Counted from the first letter of the stretch, positions 1-8,360 are shown. The stretch is DNA of 49,908 nt from Oceanospirillaceae bacterium (GCA_003523085.1 DPHD01000048.1:1-49908), one strand, 5' to 3'. Translations and numbers: made by a program. Notes: a model not told the origin generated them from the sequence alone.

Positions 1-270
1 GCAGTGGAAACCGTAATAGCCCGTAGGGGCGCCTGCATGGATGCAGGTGACTGGAGTGTGGGCCAAGGATGGCCCATCACGGAGGCACGGCTGGAATGAG
101 AAACGCAGTGCAGCCACGGGTGTAATCAGGGGCCACCGAATGGCTGTGCTTTCTTTTTGGTTACTTTATTCTTTGCACACGCAAAGAAAAAGTCACTCGC
201 CTTAGGCGAAACCAAATAAAGAACACAAAAACATGGATTACCGCAGGCTACGTCTTCGTAATGACGGGCA
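1..270. repeat. Palindrome-rich intergenic repeat tract
   Basis: I see no credible coding frame here. The stretch is packed with short hairpins: CCTGCAT/ATGCAGG at 32-47, GGGCCA/TGGCCC at 60-75, TTCTTTGC/GCAAAGAA at 169-188 and TCGCC/GGCGA at 197-209. The wider arms TTTGGTT (156-162) and AACCAAA (210-216) enclose the last two. The combination 'TTTTTGGTTACTTT...CTTTGC' followed by 'GCAAAGAAAAAGT' resembles a dispersed intergenic repeat I recall from several gammaproteobacterial genomes, where it is often mis-called as small ORFs. That recollection is not verified, and no second copy occurs in this window. The left boundary may lie outside the window. Confidence 0.5.
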
Positions 271-284
271 TGTGGGGCGCGGGC

Positions 285-503
285 TTAACCGCTAAATTGA
301 TCCGCCGGCATGATATTCACCGATTCATGCAATTCACTATACACCACCACAATACGTTGCTGCTCCAGCTGTAGTAATAGCTGAGCTACCTTGTCTGCAA
401 GGCTGATTTCATAGGCGCCGTAATCGGTGCCATCGCGGCTAGCGTACTCTTCTAACAAATGGTTAAGGGTGGTCGGGTTAATTTGTTGCCAAGGTACAAT
501 CAT
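285..503 (-). CDS. yheU: YheU family protein (UPF0270)
   Basis: A 72-residue protein matching the UPF0270/YheU family along its whole length. It begins with the typical MIVPWQQINPTTL block, has the central GTDYG motif and the 'VAQLLLQLEQQ' helix, and ends with the family's SELHESVNIMP signature. The biochemical function of the family is unknown. It is the last gene of a minus-strand run, 13 bp downstream of the lipoprotein gene, so it is probably co-transcribed with it. Its length is normal for the family (about 70-75 residues) and nothing is missing. Confidence 0.9.
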   Translation of the reverse strand: MIVPWQQINPTTLNHLLEEYASRDGTDYGAYEISLADKVAQLLLQLEQQRIVVVYSELHESVNIMPADQFSG

Positions 504-516
504 AAAATTTGCTTAA

Positions 517-1125
517 TTAGCTCACAGGAGTGCAGAATTGCAGTTGGTTACGGTAGCGGCTGGCTTGCGCCGACACTTTTTTAGCCACCGTTAACAGCCA
601 GGGTTTGGCTAAATACGATTTCTTAGCAAAACCACCATTGCCCTCATGATACGCAAGGTACAAATGGTAAGCGTCGTTACGATCGATATTGTTTAGGCGC
701 ACGGAGCGGGCGTTATACCAACCTACAAAATCAATGGCATCGTGAAAGTTGGTGCGTTTAGCCGAATGATAACCGGTTAATTGTTTATATAGGCGCCAGG
801 TGCCGTTAATGGCTTGCGGGTAGCCATAGGCGCTGGACAAATGGTCACCGGGAAATACCCCTAAAATACGTTTGCGTGGCGGACGTGCCGTGGCCTTGAA
901 GCCTGATTCGTGCTGAATAAAAGCCATGCTGATGCTGCTGTGGATATTCCAAGCCTGTTGGGACGCGTTTGCACTGCGTTGCCATGGGCCATATTGGGCG
1001 TATATGCCACATAGGTTATGTGGGGTTTGTGGTTTGGGGTTGGTGCTGCCAGGCTTGCCTATGCCGCTACAGGCGGAGACTAACACCAGCAGCAGAACCG
1101 CCACACAGTGTTTAAAGGTGGCCAT
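517..1125 (-). CDS. Lipoprotein with lytic-transglycosylase (SLT)-like domain
   Basis: A 202-residue protein. Residues 1-19 form a lipoprotein signal: a basic start, a hydrophobic core and the lipobox V16-S17-A18-C19. Cys19 would be lipidated, placing the protein in the envelope. The mature part contains an SLT-like block, 'MAFIQHESGF', with a candidate catalytic Glu73, followed by 'SSAYGYPQAINGTWRLY'. This is the arrangement found in small transglycosylase SLT-domain lipoproteins of gammaproteobacteria, which cleave or bind peptidoglycan. The gene overlaps the end of the upstream gene by 14 bp, indicating translational coupling. Activity is inferred; the domain is diverged from Slt70/MltC. 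Confidence 0.75.
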   Translation of the reverse strand: MATFKHCVAVLLLVLVSACSGIGKPGSTNPKPQTPHNLCGIYAQYGPWQRSANASQQAWNIHSSISMAFIQHESGFKATARPPRKRILGVFPGDHLSSAYGYPQAINGTWRLYKQLTGYHSAKRTNFHDAIDFVGWYNARSVRLNNIDRNDAYHLYLAYHEGNGGFAKKSYLAKPWLLTVAKKVSAQASRYRNQLQFCTPVS

Positions 1126-1597
1126 TACGCCTAGCCCAACATAGCTGCATAATTCGTACTTGATCTTCCGCTTGTAATAAATCTAAACCCGTTTCGTGGG
1201 CTAGGTCTTGTAATTCATCACGCCAGTCGTCGCCCAGTAGTTCACTCACATCTTCATGCCGCGTGGACAGTTCAAAGGAAAGCTCTATATCCAGCGCGTC
1301 GACTAAATGCTCTAACCCTTGGGCGGGGGTAAAATCACCGTGGCCCACTACGTGGCACGCATCTAAGTCGTCATTCATTTCCAGTAATACATCTTTGACT
1401 GAATGGCCCATGGCACTGATCATATCGCCGCTCAAATGATCGCTATAGCACAAATGGGGAGGCCAGTTATCATCGGCTAATATGAGGCTAGACTTTATGC
1501 TGCCATCGGCTAAAGTCCAGGCCGCCGCGATAGGGTAGTAGGGCTCTTCTGGGCAGGTTTCAATGGCAATAAAAAGGGCAAGGCTGGAATCGGTCAT
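1112..1597 (-). CDS. Degenerate DnaQ/exonuclease-fold protein, probably catalytically dead
   Basis: A 161-residue protein without a confidently recognised family. The N-terminus reads 'LFIAIETCPEEPYYPIAAAW' and continues 'TLADGSIKSSLILADDNWP'. This resembles the first strands of DnaQ-like exonucleases (hhhDhEs...-hhhhuahhh-sG...-hhh.P...W), but the first catalytic Asp of DxE is replaced by Ala. A later 'VVGHGDF' could be the remnant of the second acidic motif. No HxxxxxD third motif is obvious. I infer a non-catalytic member of that fold. It is the first gene of the minus-strand operon and overlaps the lipoprotein gene by 14 bp. The coding nature is secure; the fold assignment is tentative. 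Confidence 0.6.
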   Translation of the reverse strand: MTDSSLALFIAIETCPEEPYYPIAAAWTLADGSIKSSLILADDNWPPHLCYSDHLSGDMISAMGHSVKDVLLEMNDDLDACHVVGHGDFTPAQGLEHLVDALDIELSFELSTRHEDVSELLGDDWRDELQDLAHETGLDLLQAEDQVRIMQLCWARRNGHL

Positions 1598-1705
1598 AAT
1601 GATGAATAGACTGTATCGGTCGGTTAAGTTGAAAGCATGGCCTATGGTTTACGCCAACGCAAGGTTAGTTTAGCAGATGAAGGCCAATATTAAGCCAAAG
1701 TCGTA

Positions 1706-1734
1706 TTCAAAAACTGCGATAGAATTGGTATAAA
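1706..1734 (+). promoter_or_regulatory. Candidate sigma-70 promoter for acs
   Basis: TTCAAA (1706-1711) and TATAAA (1729-1734) are separated by 17 bp, matching 4/6 and 5/6 of the sigma-70 consensus. Transcription would start near 1741, exactly where the palindromic element begins, so the element would be carried in the acs 5' leader. The rest of the gap between the minus-strand operon and this site (1598-1705) shows nothing I can name. A CrbR-type binding site is expected in this region but I cannot recognise one by eye. Confidence 0.35.
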
Positions 1735-1740
1735 TACATA

Positions 1741-1903
1741 GTGAGACTTTTGCACAATACAGACGCCAAGATAAAATGGCCAAAATCAGTCTGATTTACG
1801 TTGGAAAACTTGGCAATAGCTTGCTATTACCTGCGTTTCCCGTCTTAATCAGGCCGATTTTATCTCATTTTCCTTTTGTCGCCGTATTATGCAAAGGTCT
1901 CAC
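1741..1903. mobile_element. MITE-like 163-bp imperfect palindrome
   Basis: The two ends are inverted repeats: GTGAGACTTTTGCACAATAC at 1741-1760 against GTATTATGCAAAGGTCTCAC at 1884-1903, with 18 of 20 positions pairing. The symmetry continues through the element. The left arm 1741-1820 and right arm 1823-1903 agree at about two thirds of positions with one gap, and the centre is AATAGC-TT-GCTATT (1815-1828). There is no ORF. Size, full-length hairpin symmetry and conserved termini fit a miniature inverted-repeat transposable element mobilised by an absent transposase. I see no obvious target-site duplication (flanks ATA and AGC). The parental IS family is undetermined. Confidence 0.65.
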
Positions 1904-1936
1904 AGCTAATTCCCTTGCCTACCATTTGGAACTTAT

Positions 1937-3877
1937 ATGAGTGACGTGAAGACCTACCCAGCAGACACCGCCATCGCCCAAGCATCCGGCTTGAATGAGC
2001 AAAAACGTGGGGAGCTGTACCAGCAATCGGTCTCCGATCCGCAGGCATTTTGGCGCGAGCAGGCGCAACGTTTAGACTGGATCAAACAGCCGACACAAAT
2101 CAAAAATACCCGTTTTACTCCTAACGACGTGTCCATCGAATGGTACGCAGACGGTCAGCTAAACGTGGCTGCAAACTGTCTTGATCGCCACTTGGCAGAC
2201 CATGGTGACGAAATTGCCATCATTTGGGAAGGTGATGACCCGAGTGAATCGCGGCATATCAGCTACACAGAATTACATGCTGAAGTGTGTCAGTTTAGTA
2301 ATGCATTATTGGCACAAGGGGCCAAAAAAGGCGATGTAATTACCCTTTACATGCCTATGATTCCAGAAGCAGCTGTGGCCATGTTGGCGTGTGCCCGTAT
2401 TGGTGCCGTGCATTCGGTGATCTTTGGTGGTTTCTCGCCAGATGCGATCGCTGGCCGTGTCGAAGGTGCTAAGAGTAATATCGTAATTACGGCTGACGAA
2501 GGTTTGCGCGGTGGCAAAAAGGTTCCACTAAAAGCCAATGTTGACACGGGTTTAGCTAAAGTTGACTGTGTTGATACTGTAATCGTTGTAAAGCGTACGG
2601 GCAAAGACATCGATTGGGTCGAAGGTCGAGATGTATGGTACGGCGACATTATCGAGTCTGCATCGACCAGTCACACGCCGGAAGTGATGAATGGCGAAGA
2701 CCCATTGTTTATCTTATATACCTCTGGTTCTACCGGTCAGCCTAAGGGCCTTGAGCACACCACTGCGGGTTATTTGGTGTGGAGCGCCATGACTCACGAA
2801 ATGGTGTTTGACTATAATCCAGGCGATATCTACTGGTGTACAGCCGACGTGGGTTGGATTACCGGCCATAGTTATATTGTTTATGGCCCTCTGGCCAACC
2901 GTGCCACTACGCTGATGTTTGAAGGGGTACCTAACTACCCAACCAATGCGCGTTTTGGTGAAGTAATTGAAAAACATAAAGTTAACCAGTTTTACACTGC
3001 ACCTACGGCCATTCGCGCGCTCATGCAGCATGGCGATGATGTGTTGGCTAACGCCGACGTGTCTAGTATCCGTGTGTTGGGTAGCGTAGGTGAGCCTATT
3101 AATCCAGAAGCTTGGTTGTGGTACCGCAAAACCTTCAGTGATGGTAACGCACCGGTAGTGGATACCTGGTGGCAAACTGAAACTGGCGGCCACATGCTTA
3201 CTCCTCTACCAGGTGCTGTGCCGACTAAACCAGGTTCTGCAACCCTACCGTTTTTTGGTGTGGTGCCGGCCTTGGTCGACAATGAAGGTAACGAGCTCGA
3301 AGGTGCCGCTGAAGGTAACCTTGTGATTAAGGACAGCTGGCCTGGACAAGCCCGATCCATTTGGGGCAATCATAAACGTTATGAAGAAACCTATTTCTCT
3401 ACCTTTAATAACTATTATTTTACTGGCGACGGCGCACGCCGTGATGAAGATGGTTATTATTGGATTACCGGCCGAGTAGATGACGTGCTTAACGTGTCTG
3501 GTCACCGTATGGGTACCGCCGAGATCGAAAGCGCATTAGTGGCCCATAAGGCTGTAGCTGAAGCGGCCGTAGTGGGTTACCCGCACGCTGTTAAAGGTCA
3601 AGGCATCTACTGTTACGTTACCCTGCAAGGTGGCGTGAGTAGTAGTAAAGAGCTCATGATGGAGCTACGCAATTGGGTGCGTGCAGAAATCGGTCCAATC
3701 GCCTCACCGGACTTGATGCAGTTTGCACCTAATTTGCCTAAAACGCGATCAGGCAAAATTATGCGTCGTATTTTACGTAAAATAGCGGCCAATGATTTTG
3801 GTGAATTAGGTGACACATCAACCTTATCTGACCCTAATGTGGTAGACGAACTGATTGAGAATAGGCAAAATACATAA
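1937..3877 (+). CDS. acs: Acetyl-CoA synthetase
   Basis: A 646-residue cytoplasmic AMP-forming acetate:CoA ligase that turns acetate, ATP and CoA into acetyl-CoA via acetyl-AMP. The adenylation P-loop 'YTSGSTGQPKG' lies near residues 262-272. 'WWQTETGGH' carries the A5 core, 'YFTGDGARRDEDGYYWITGR' the A7/A8 hinge, and 'PKTRSGKIMRR' the catalytic lysine K607, the residue acetylated by Pat in characterised homologues. Length is standard (about 650). A slight oddity is 'GLEHTTAGY' after the P-loop where E. coli-type enzymes have 'GVLHTTGGY'. The start ATG has only a weak upstream GGAAC. The crbR-like regulator gene follows after 27 bp, suggesting co-transcription. Confidence 0.97.
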   Translation: MSDVKTYPADTAIAQASGLNEQKRGELYQQSVSDPQAFWREQAQRLDWIKQPTQIKNTRFTPNDVSIEWYADGQLNVAANCLDRHLADHGDEIAIIWEGDDPSESRHISYTELHAEVCQFSNALLAQGAKKGDVITLYMPMIPEAAVAMLACARIGAVHSVIFGGFSPDAIAGRVEGAKSNIVITADEGLRGGKKVPLKANVDTGLAKVDCVDTVIVVKRTGKDIDWVEGRDVWYGDIIESASTSHTPEVMNGEDPLFILYTSGSTGQPKGLEHTTAGYLVWSAMTHEMVFDYNPGDIYWCTADVGWITGHSYIVYGPLANRATTLMFEGVPNYPTNARFGEVIEKHKVNQFYTAPTAIRALMQHGDDVLANADVSSIRVLGSVGEPINPEAWLWYRKTFSDGNAPVVDTWWQTETGGHMLTPLPGAVPTKPGSATLPFFGVVPALVDNEGNELEGAAEGNLVIKDSWPGQARSIWGNHKRYEETYFSTFNNYYFTGDGARRDEDGYYWITGRVDDVLNVSGHRMGTAEIESALVAHKAVAEAAVVGYPHAVKGQGIYCYVTLQGGVSSSKELMMELRNWVRAEIGPIASPDLMQFAPNLPKTRSGKIMRRILRKIAANDFGELGDTSTLSDPNVVDELIENRQNT

Positions 3878-3904
3878 TTAATCTAATGCTGTAGTGGAGT
3901 AATT

Positions 3905-4567
3905 ATGCAAACTAGCCATACGATCATCGTTGCCGATGATCACCCGTTGTTTAGGGCCGCTTTAATGCAATCTTTGGGGTCGCAAGTCTCAGCGGCTAAA
4001 GTATTGGAAGCGGAAACACTGCAGCAACTTGAAGATCAGATTCAAGCCGACATTGATTTGGTGTTGCTAGATTTGCATATGCCGGGGGCCAGTGGGTTTT
4101 CTGGGCTCATATACCTACGCACACACTTTCCGAGTGTGCCGGTGGTGGTGGTGTCTGGTAATGAACAAGCCAGTGTCATTCATCGTGCGATGCACTTTGG
4201 TGCCTCAGGCTTTATTCCTAAGTCGTCATCCATGTCCACCATAGCCCAGGCCATACAGCTGGTGCTAGACGGTGGCCAATGGGTACCAGAGGACTTGCCG
4301 GAAGCAGATCAACAAGTGGATGCGCAAGATAGTCAGTTTGCAGATCAGTTAGCCAGTCTTACACCGCAGCAATTTAAGGTGATGGTGATGTTGACCGAGG
4401 GTTTGTTAAATAAACAAATCGCCTACGAACTAAATGTATCTGAAGCCACCATCAAGGCCCACGTTACTGCTATTTTGCGTAAGTTAGGGGTGTATAGCCG
4501 CACGCAAGCCGTGATCGCGGCAGGTCGGCTTAGAATTGAGCACCCGCAAGACGAAAGCATAAACTAA
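3905..4567 (+). CDS. crbR: NarL/LuxR-family response regulator, CrbR-like
   Basis: A 220-residue two-domain response regulator. The receiver domain (1-125) has the acidic pocket D11/D12, phospho-acceptor D56 in 'VLLDLHMPG', S84 and K106. A LuxR-type helix-turn-helix follows (about 150-205, 'LTPQQFKVMVMLTEG...KQIAYELNVSEATIKAHVTAIL'). Its place between acs and an SLC5-fused hybrid kinase is the hallmark of CrbR (also called ErdR or ActR), which activates acs in Vibrio and Pseudomonas. The name therefore rests on context plus domain type. A GGAG ribosome-binding site precedes the ATG. The gene converges on the kinase gene with only 22 bp between the stops. Confidence 0.85.
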   Translation: MQTSHTIIVADDHPLFRAALMQSLGSQVSAAKVLEAETLQQLEDQIQADIDLVLLDLHMPGASGFSGLIYLRTHFPSVPVVVVSGNEQASVIHRAMHFGASGFIPKSSSMSTIAQAIQLVLDGGQWVPEDLPEADQQVDAQDSQFADQLASLTPQQFKVMVMLTEGLLNKQIAYELNVSEATIKAHVTAILRKLGVYSRTQAVIAAGRLRIEHPQDESIN

Positions 4568-4584
4568 GGTTGGTAGTTGCCGCT

Positions 4585-4617
4585 CAGCCTTAGCGTGGTT
4601 TTAAACGGCTAAGGCTG
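4585..4617. repeat. Perfect 10-bp inverted repeat across the crbR/crbS convergent end
   Basis: CAGCCTTAGC (4585-4594) and GCTAAGGCTG (4608-4617) pair perfectly around a 13-nt loop. The structure contains the crbS stop codon (4590-4592) and lies 18 bp after the crbR stop. It could end or protect both convergent transcripts. Neither side is followed by a U-tract, so it is not a classical intrinsic terminator. Confidence 0.5.
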
Positions 4618-7600
4618 GCTCTCAATGCCGCAGGTTTAAGTGGTTTGTTTAACAGCAAGGCACCCGTTTCGGCCACCGCACTCGCCACTTCTTCGGTGCG
4701 ATCCGCAGTAATACAAATAGCCGCAATTTCACGCTGGTACACTTGCCTAATGCGCGCAATGGCGGCGCTGCCCGTTTGTCCTTGGTCTAGGTGATAATCA
4801 GCCAATATAACGTCGGGTTCAACGTCGGCGGCCACCAGCTGCTTTAATGCTTGCGCTACGTTAGTCGCGGTAATCACCTGGCAGCCCCAGCCACCTAATA
4901 ACTTCTCCATACCTAACAAAATGGGTGCTTCGTTATCGATGCACATGACCTTTAGCCCTGTAAGGTTGCTGGTGCCCGCCTGTTGGCCGATAGGTTTTGC
5001 CTGAGCCACAACTTTGCGTGTATCGCCAAAGGGCACGGTGATGCCAAATTGACTGCCTTTACCTTGCCACGACTGTAGCGTTAACTGATGATTTAATAAT
5101 TTAGCGGTGCGATCAGCAATGGCTAGACCCAAACCTAGGCCTTGTACATGTTGGGTGGCGGGGTGGTCTAGCCGTTTGAACTCTTCAAATACTTCACGTT
5201 GTTTTTGTGGTGCAATACCAATGCCTGTGTCCCACACTTGAATTTCGAGTTGGCCAGCGCGGCGTCTGCAGCCTAAAAGGACTTTGCCTTGAGGCGTATA
5301 GCGTAAGGCGTTAGTGAGGAAATTTTGTAATATACGACGTAAATGTTGTTGGTCGCTGTACACCACTTGATGGCAGGGCACATAATCAAATTGTATACCT
5401 TTTTGCTGACACAAGAGATTCAGTTCTGTGGCCAATTTTTGGGTCACCCGGTCGATGGAAAAATGACTAAACTTAGGCGATAGAGTGCCGGCATCGAGCT
5501 TGGAAATTTCAATCAAGGTGGTGATCAATTCTTCAGCAGCACCCAGAGAGTCGTCTAGGTGAGCGAGGGTAGCTGCTAACTCACCCTCAGGGTATTGTTG
5601 CGACAGCGACGAAGAGAACAGCCGTGCGGCGTTAAGTGGTTGCATTAAATCGTGACTGGCAGCGGCTAAAAAGCGCGTTTTACTGTGGTTGGCTTGGTCT
5701 GCTAAGACCTTAGCGTTGCTTAATTGATCGTTGGCTACAACCAAGGCCTTGGTGCGGTCTGTCACCCGTTGCTCGAGGGTTTCGTTGCTTTCTTTGAGCT
5801 TCGATTCAATGTCCTTGTGGGCCGTAATGTCCATGTAGGTGTTGACATAGCCGCCGCCCGGCATGGCATTGCCTCGCACTTCAAATACAGCTCCGTCTGC
5901 ACGGTAACGTAGGTGTGTATGGGTGAGGCCGTTTTCGAGGGTGTGGAGGCGTTGTGAGATCTGTTGTTCCAGATCGCCGTCACCATAATCACCGTTGATC
6001 GCGTTGTGTCGAATGACGTCGATAATGGGGCGGCCGATGTTGATTAAACCCTCTGGAAAGTTGAACATCTCCTGGTAGCGGTGATTCCATACGACTAAAC
6101 GCATGTCGTTGTCTACTACGCTGATACCTTGGTCAATGTGCTCAATGGTGGACTGTAGCATGGAGCGGTTAAACTTAAACACTTTGGACGCTTCATCTAC
6201 GATCGACACCACATCGCCAAGGTGCATCTCGGTGCCTTGTAGGCTCGAGGCCAAAATAATACGTGCAGATGAGGCGCCAATGACGCCGGCAAGCATGCGC
6301 TCCGCATAGGCGGCTAGGGCCTGGTCTATGGGGTCATTGGGATTGAGGGTTTGGCCGGATTGACGGGCAAAATGATGAAACGCTTCACGGCTACGCTTGT
6401 GGCCTAAGAAGCGCTCGCATAAGGTTTGTAAGTCGGCAAAGCAGGCGTTTTCAAAGTCAGAGTCAGTGGCGGGGATGGCATTGCTTAAACGTAAATCGAC
6501 AAAATGATCGGCTTGTATGCGGTCTTGTACGCGCGCTTGAGTTAAGCGCGAAACCCACACAAAGGCTGCAACATTAAGACTTAATGACAAAATGGTGGCG
6601 TGGGTAATAGGGTCAAGATCATTAAGCCCAAACATGGCAGTAGGGCGCAACCAGCTAATGCCAAACAAACCATTTTCTACCAGTCTTAAGGTGTCAATCC
6701 CTAGGCCGCTTAGGTTGGGCACCATCAGGGTGTAAAGCCACACTGCAAAACCCAAACCTAAACCCGCTAGCGCGCCGTAACGGTTACCCTCACGCCAAAA
6801 TATACCGCCAATCATCGACGGCGCAAATTGGGCCACAGCAACAAAGGCTGTTAATCCTAAGGACACCAAGCTATTGCTGTCGCCGATTAATAAAAAATAG
6901 CCATAGGCGGCCAGCAGCATGGCCACAATAACCACTCTGCGCACCCTTAATAAAAGGCGGCCAATGTTTTTGTCATGGTCTGCCTCAAGCGGCGATAAAT
7001 GAAAGATCACTGGCATCACAATCTCGTTACAAATCATAGTGCTAATGGATACCGTGGCTACAATCACCATGCCGGTGGCCGCCGACAAACCGCCGATGTA
7101 CGCCAAGGTGGCTAGGCTATGGGCACCTTGGCTAAGGGGCACCATTAATACAAAGGTATCTGAAGCCACGTCTTGGCCACTAAACAGGTAGCTGCCAGCC
7201 GCAGCAATAGGCAGCATGAAAATACAAAATATAACCAGGTACAATGGGAACAGCCAGCGTGCGGTATGCAAATCGCCGGGGTTGGTGTTTTCTACAATGC
7301 CAACTTGGAATTGTCGAGGCAAACACAGCATGGCTAAGAAGGCGAGCAAGGTTTCGGTTAGAAAGTTAATTCGCAGCGGGTTGAATTCGGCTAGCTGTTG
7401 GCGTAAACCGCTGTCTTCAATGTGCTGAGTTAAGTCTCCAATGCCTTCAAATAGGCCAAATACCACAAACAAACCTACGGCGACAAAGGCGACCAATTTA
7501 ACCAAGGACTCAAAGGCGATGGCGAGTACCATGCCTTGGTGGTGTTCGCTGGTGTCAATTTGACGGGTACCAAATAGAATCGCGAAGGCGGCCATAAATA

Positions 7601-8093
7601 CAGCCACTAACAGGGCGGTGTTAGTGGAGCCTAAATGAACCCCTGAGCCACCTGAAACCATGATGTCGAAGCTTTGCGAGACGGCTTTTAGCTGGAGGGC
7701 AATGTAGGGCAAAATGCCCAAGGTGGCCATGATGGTAATAAAAATCGCTAAGCCGCGACTCTTGCCATAGCGCGAGGCAATAAAGTCTGCAATGGTGGTG
7801 AGGTTTTCTTGTTTGGCAATGAGGATGATTTTGTAGATGAGCCCCCAGCCGAAAGTGAATAGCAGGATAGGACCTAGGTAAATTGACAAAAATTCCCAGC
7901 CGCTGGCGGCACGAGAAACCGAGCCATAAAAGGTCCAAGAGGTGCAGTATACCGCTAACGATAAGCTGTAAATAACCGGCTGACTAAGGCGCCCATGGAG
8001 CGGCTTTTTTTGGTTGTCACCATAGTAGGCTATTAAAAAAAGCAGCCCCACGTAAGCCAAAGAAATAAGAATGATGACCCATGTGTCGAGCAT
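4590..8093 (-). CDS. crbS: SLC5-fused hybrid sensor histidine kinase, CrbS-like
   Basis: A 1167-residue inner-membrane protein. Residues 1 to about 510 form a sodium:solute symporter (SLC5) module with about 13 hydrophobic segments. A linker of about 100 residues resembles that of other CrbS-type kinases. A PAS domain (about 640-755, 'HIDQGISVVDNDMRLVVWNH') and a coiled coil follow. The kinase core has H-box His814 ('AASHDLMQPLNAAR'), N-box 'NFLTNALRYT' and G-boxes 'DTGIGIAP' and 'GLGLGLAI'. The C-terminal receiver has phospho-acceptor D1099 and a lysine in 'NKPLKP'. Known CrbS (MxtR) proteins respond to acetate or related carbon sources and feed CrbR. It is transcribed away from the symporter genes. 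Confidence 0.9.
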   Translation of the reverse strand: MLDTWVIILISLAYVGLLFLIAYYGDNQKKPLHGRLSQPVIYSLSLAVYCTSWTFYGSVSRAASGWEFLSIYLGPILLFTFGWGLIYKIILIAKQENLTTIADFIASRYGKSRGLAIFITIMATLGILPYIALQLKAVSQSFDIMVSGGSGVHLGSTNTALLVAVFMAAFAILFGTRQIDTSEHHQGMVLAIAFESLVKLVAFVAVGLFVVFGLFEGIGDLTQHIEDSGLRQQLAEFNPLRINFLTETLLAFLAMLCLPRQFQVGIVENTNPGDLHTARWLFPLYLVIFCIFMLPIAAAGSYLFSGQDVASDTFVLMVPLSQGAHSLATLAYIGGLSAATGMVIVATVSISTMICNEIVMPVIFHLSPLEADHDKNIGRLLLRVRRVVIVAMLLAAYGYFLLIGDSNSLVSLGLTAFVAVAQFAPSMIGGIFWREGNRYGALAGLGLGFAVWLYTLMVPNLSGLGIDTLRLVENGLFGISWLRPTAMFGLNDLDPITHATILSLSLNVAAFVWVSRLTQARVQDRIQADHFVDLRLSNAIPATDSDFENACFADLQTLCERFLGHKRSREAFHHFARQSGQTLNPNDPIDQALAAYAERMLAGVIGASSARIILASSLQGTEMHLGDVVSIVDEASKVFKFNRSMLQSTIEHIDQGISVVDNDMRLVVWNHRYQEMFNFPEGLINIGRPIIDVIRHNAINGDYGDGDLEQQISQRLHTLENGLTHTHLRYRADGAVFEVRGNAMPGGGYVNTYMDITAHKDIESKLKESNETLEQRVTDRTKALVVANDQLSNAKVLADQANHSKTRFLAAASHDLMQPLNAARLFSSSLSQQYPEGELAATLAHLDDSLGAAEELITTLIEISKLDAGTLSPKFSHFSIDRVTQKLATELNLLCQQKGIQFDYVPCHQVVYSDQQHLRRILQNFLTNALRYTPQGKVLLGCRRRAGQLEIQVWDTGIGIAPQKQREVFEEFKRLDHPATQHVQGLGLGLAIADRTAKLLNHQLTLQSWQGKGSQFGITVPFGDTRKVVAQAKPIGQQAGTSNLTGLKVMCIDNEAPILLGMEKLLGGWGCQVITATNVAQALKQLVAADVEPDVILADYHLDQGQTGSAAIARIRQVYQREIAAICITADRTEEVASAVAETGALLLNKPLKPAALRASLSRLKPR

Positions 8094-8260
8094 AGCGAAG
8101 CCTTAGCCAATAAGGTGGATTATGTTGTGGTTATTAGTTATACCACGACCCTTACATTTATGCTTCAATTCTAATTATTGGTAAAGTATTTTAAAATCAA
8201 TTGCCTATGAAATAGTTGTTGATGCTATATACTAAAGTATGAGGATGTTTCATGGTTCGC

Positions 8261-8286
8261 TTTTAGGCCTCAACTTAGGTCTAAAA
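8261..8286. other. Stem-loop in the leader of the symporter operon
   Basis: TTTTAGGCCT (8261-8270) pairs with AGGTCTAAAA (8277-8286) around the loop CAACTT, with one G-T wobble. It sits 75 bp before the small-subunit start, in the 267-bp divergent region between crbS and the symporter operon. There is no U-tract on either strand. It could be a 5'-leader structure or a dyad operator. A tentative extended -10 (TGCTATATA, near 8223-8231) lies upstream, but no good -35 is visible. Confidence 0.4.
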
Positions 8287-8360
8287 GGCTGCTTCGCATT
8301 GATCTGAATGTGGCAAATGGGTATCATGGGTTTTAACAAAAATAATAAAAAAGGCATTGT

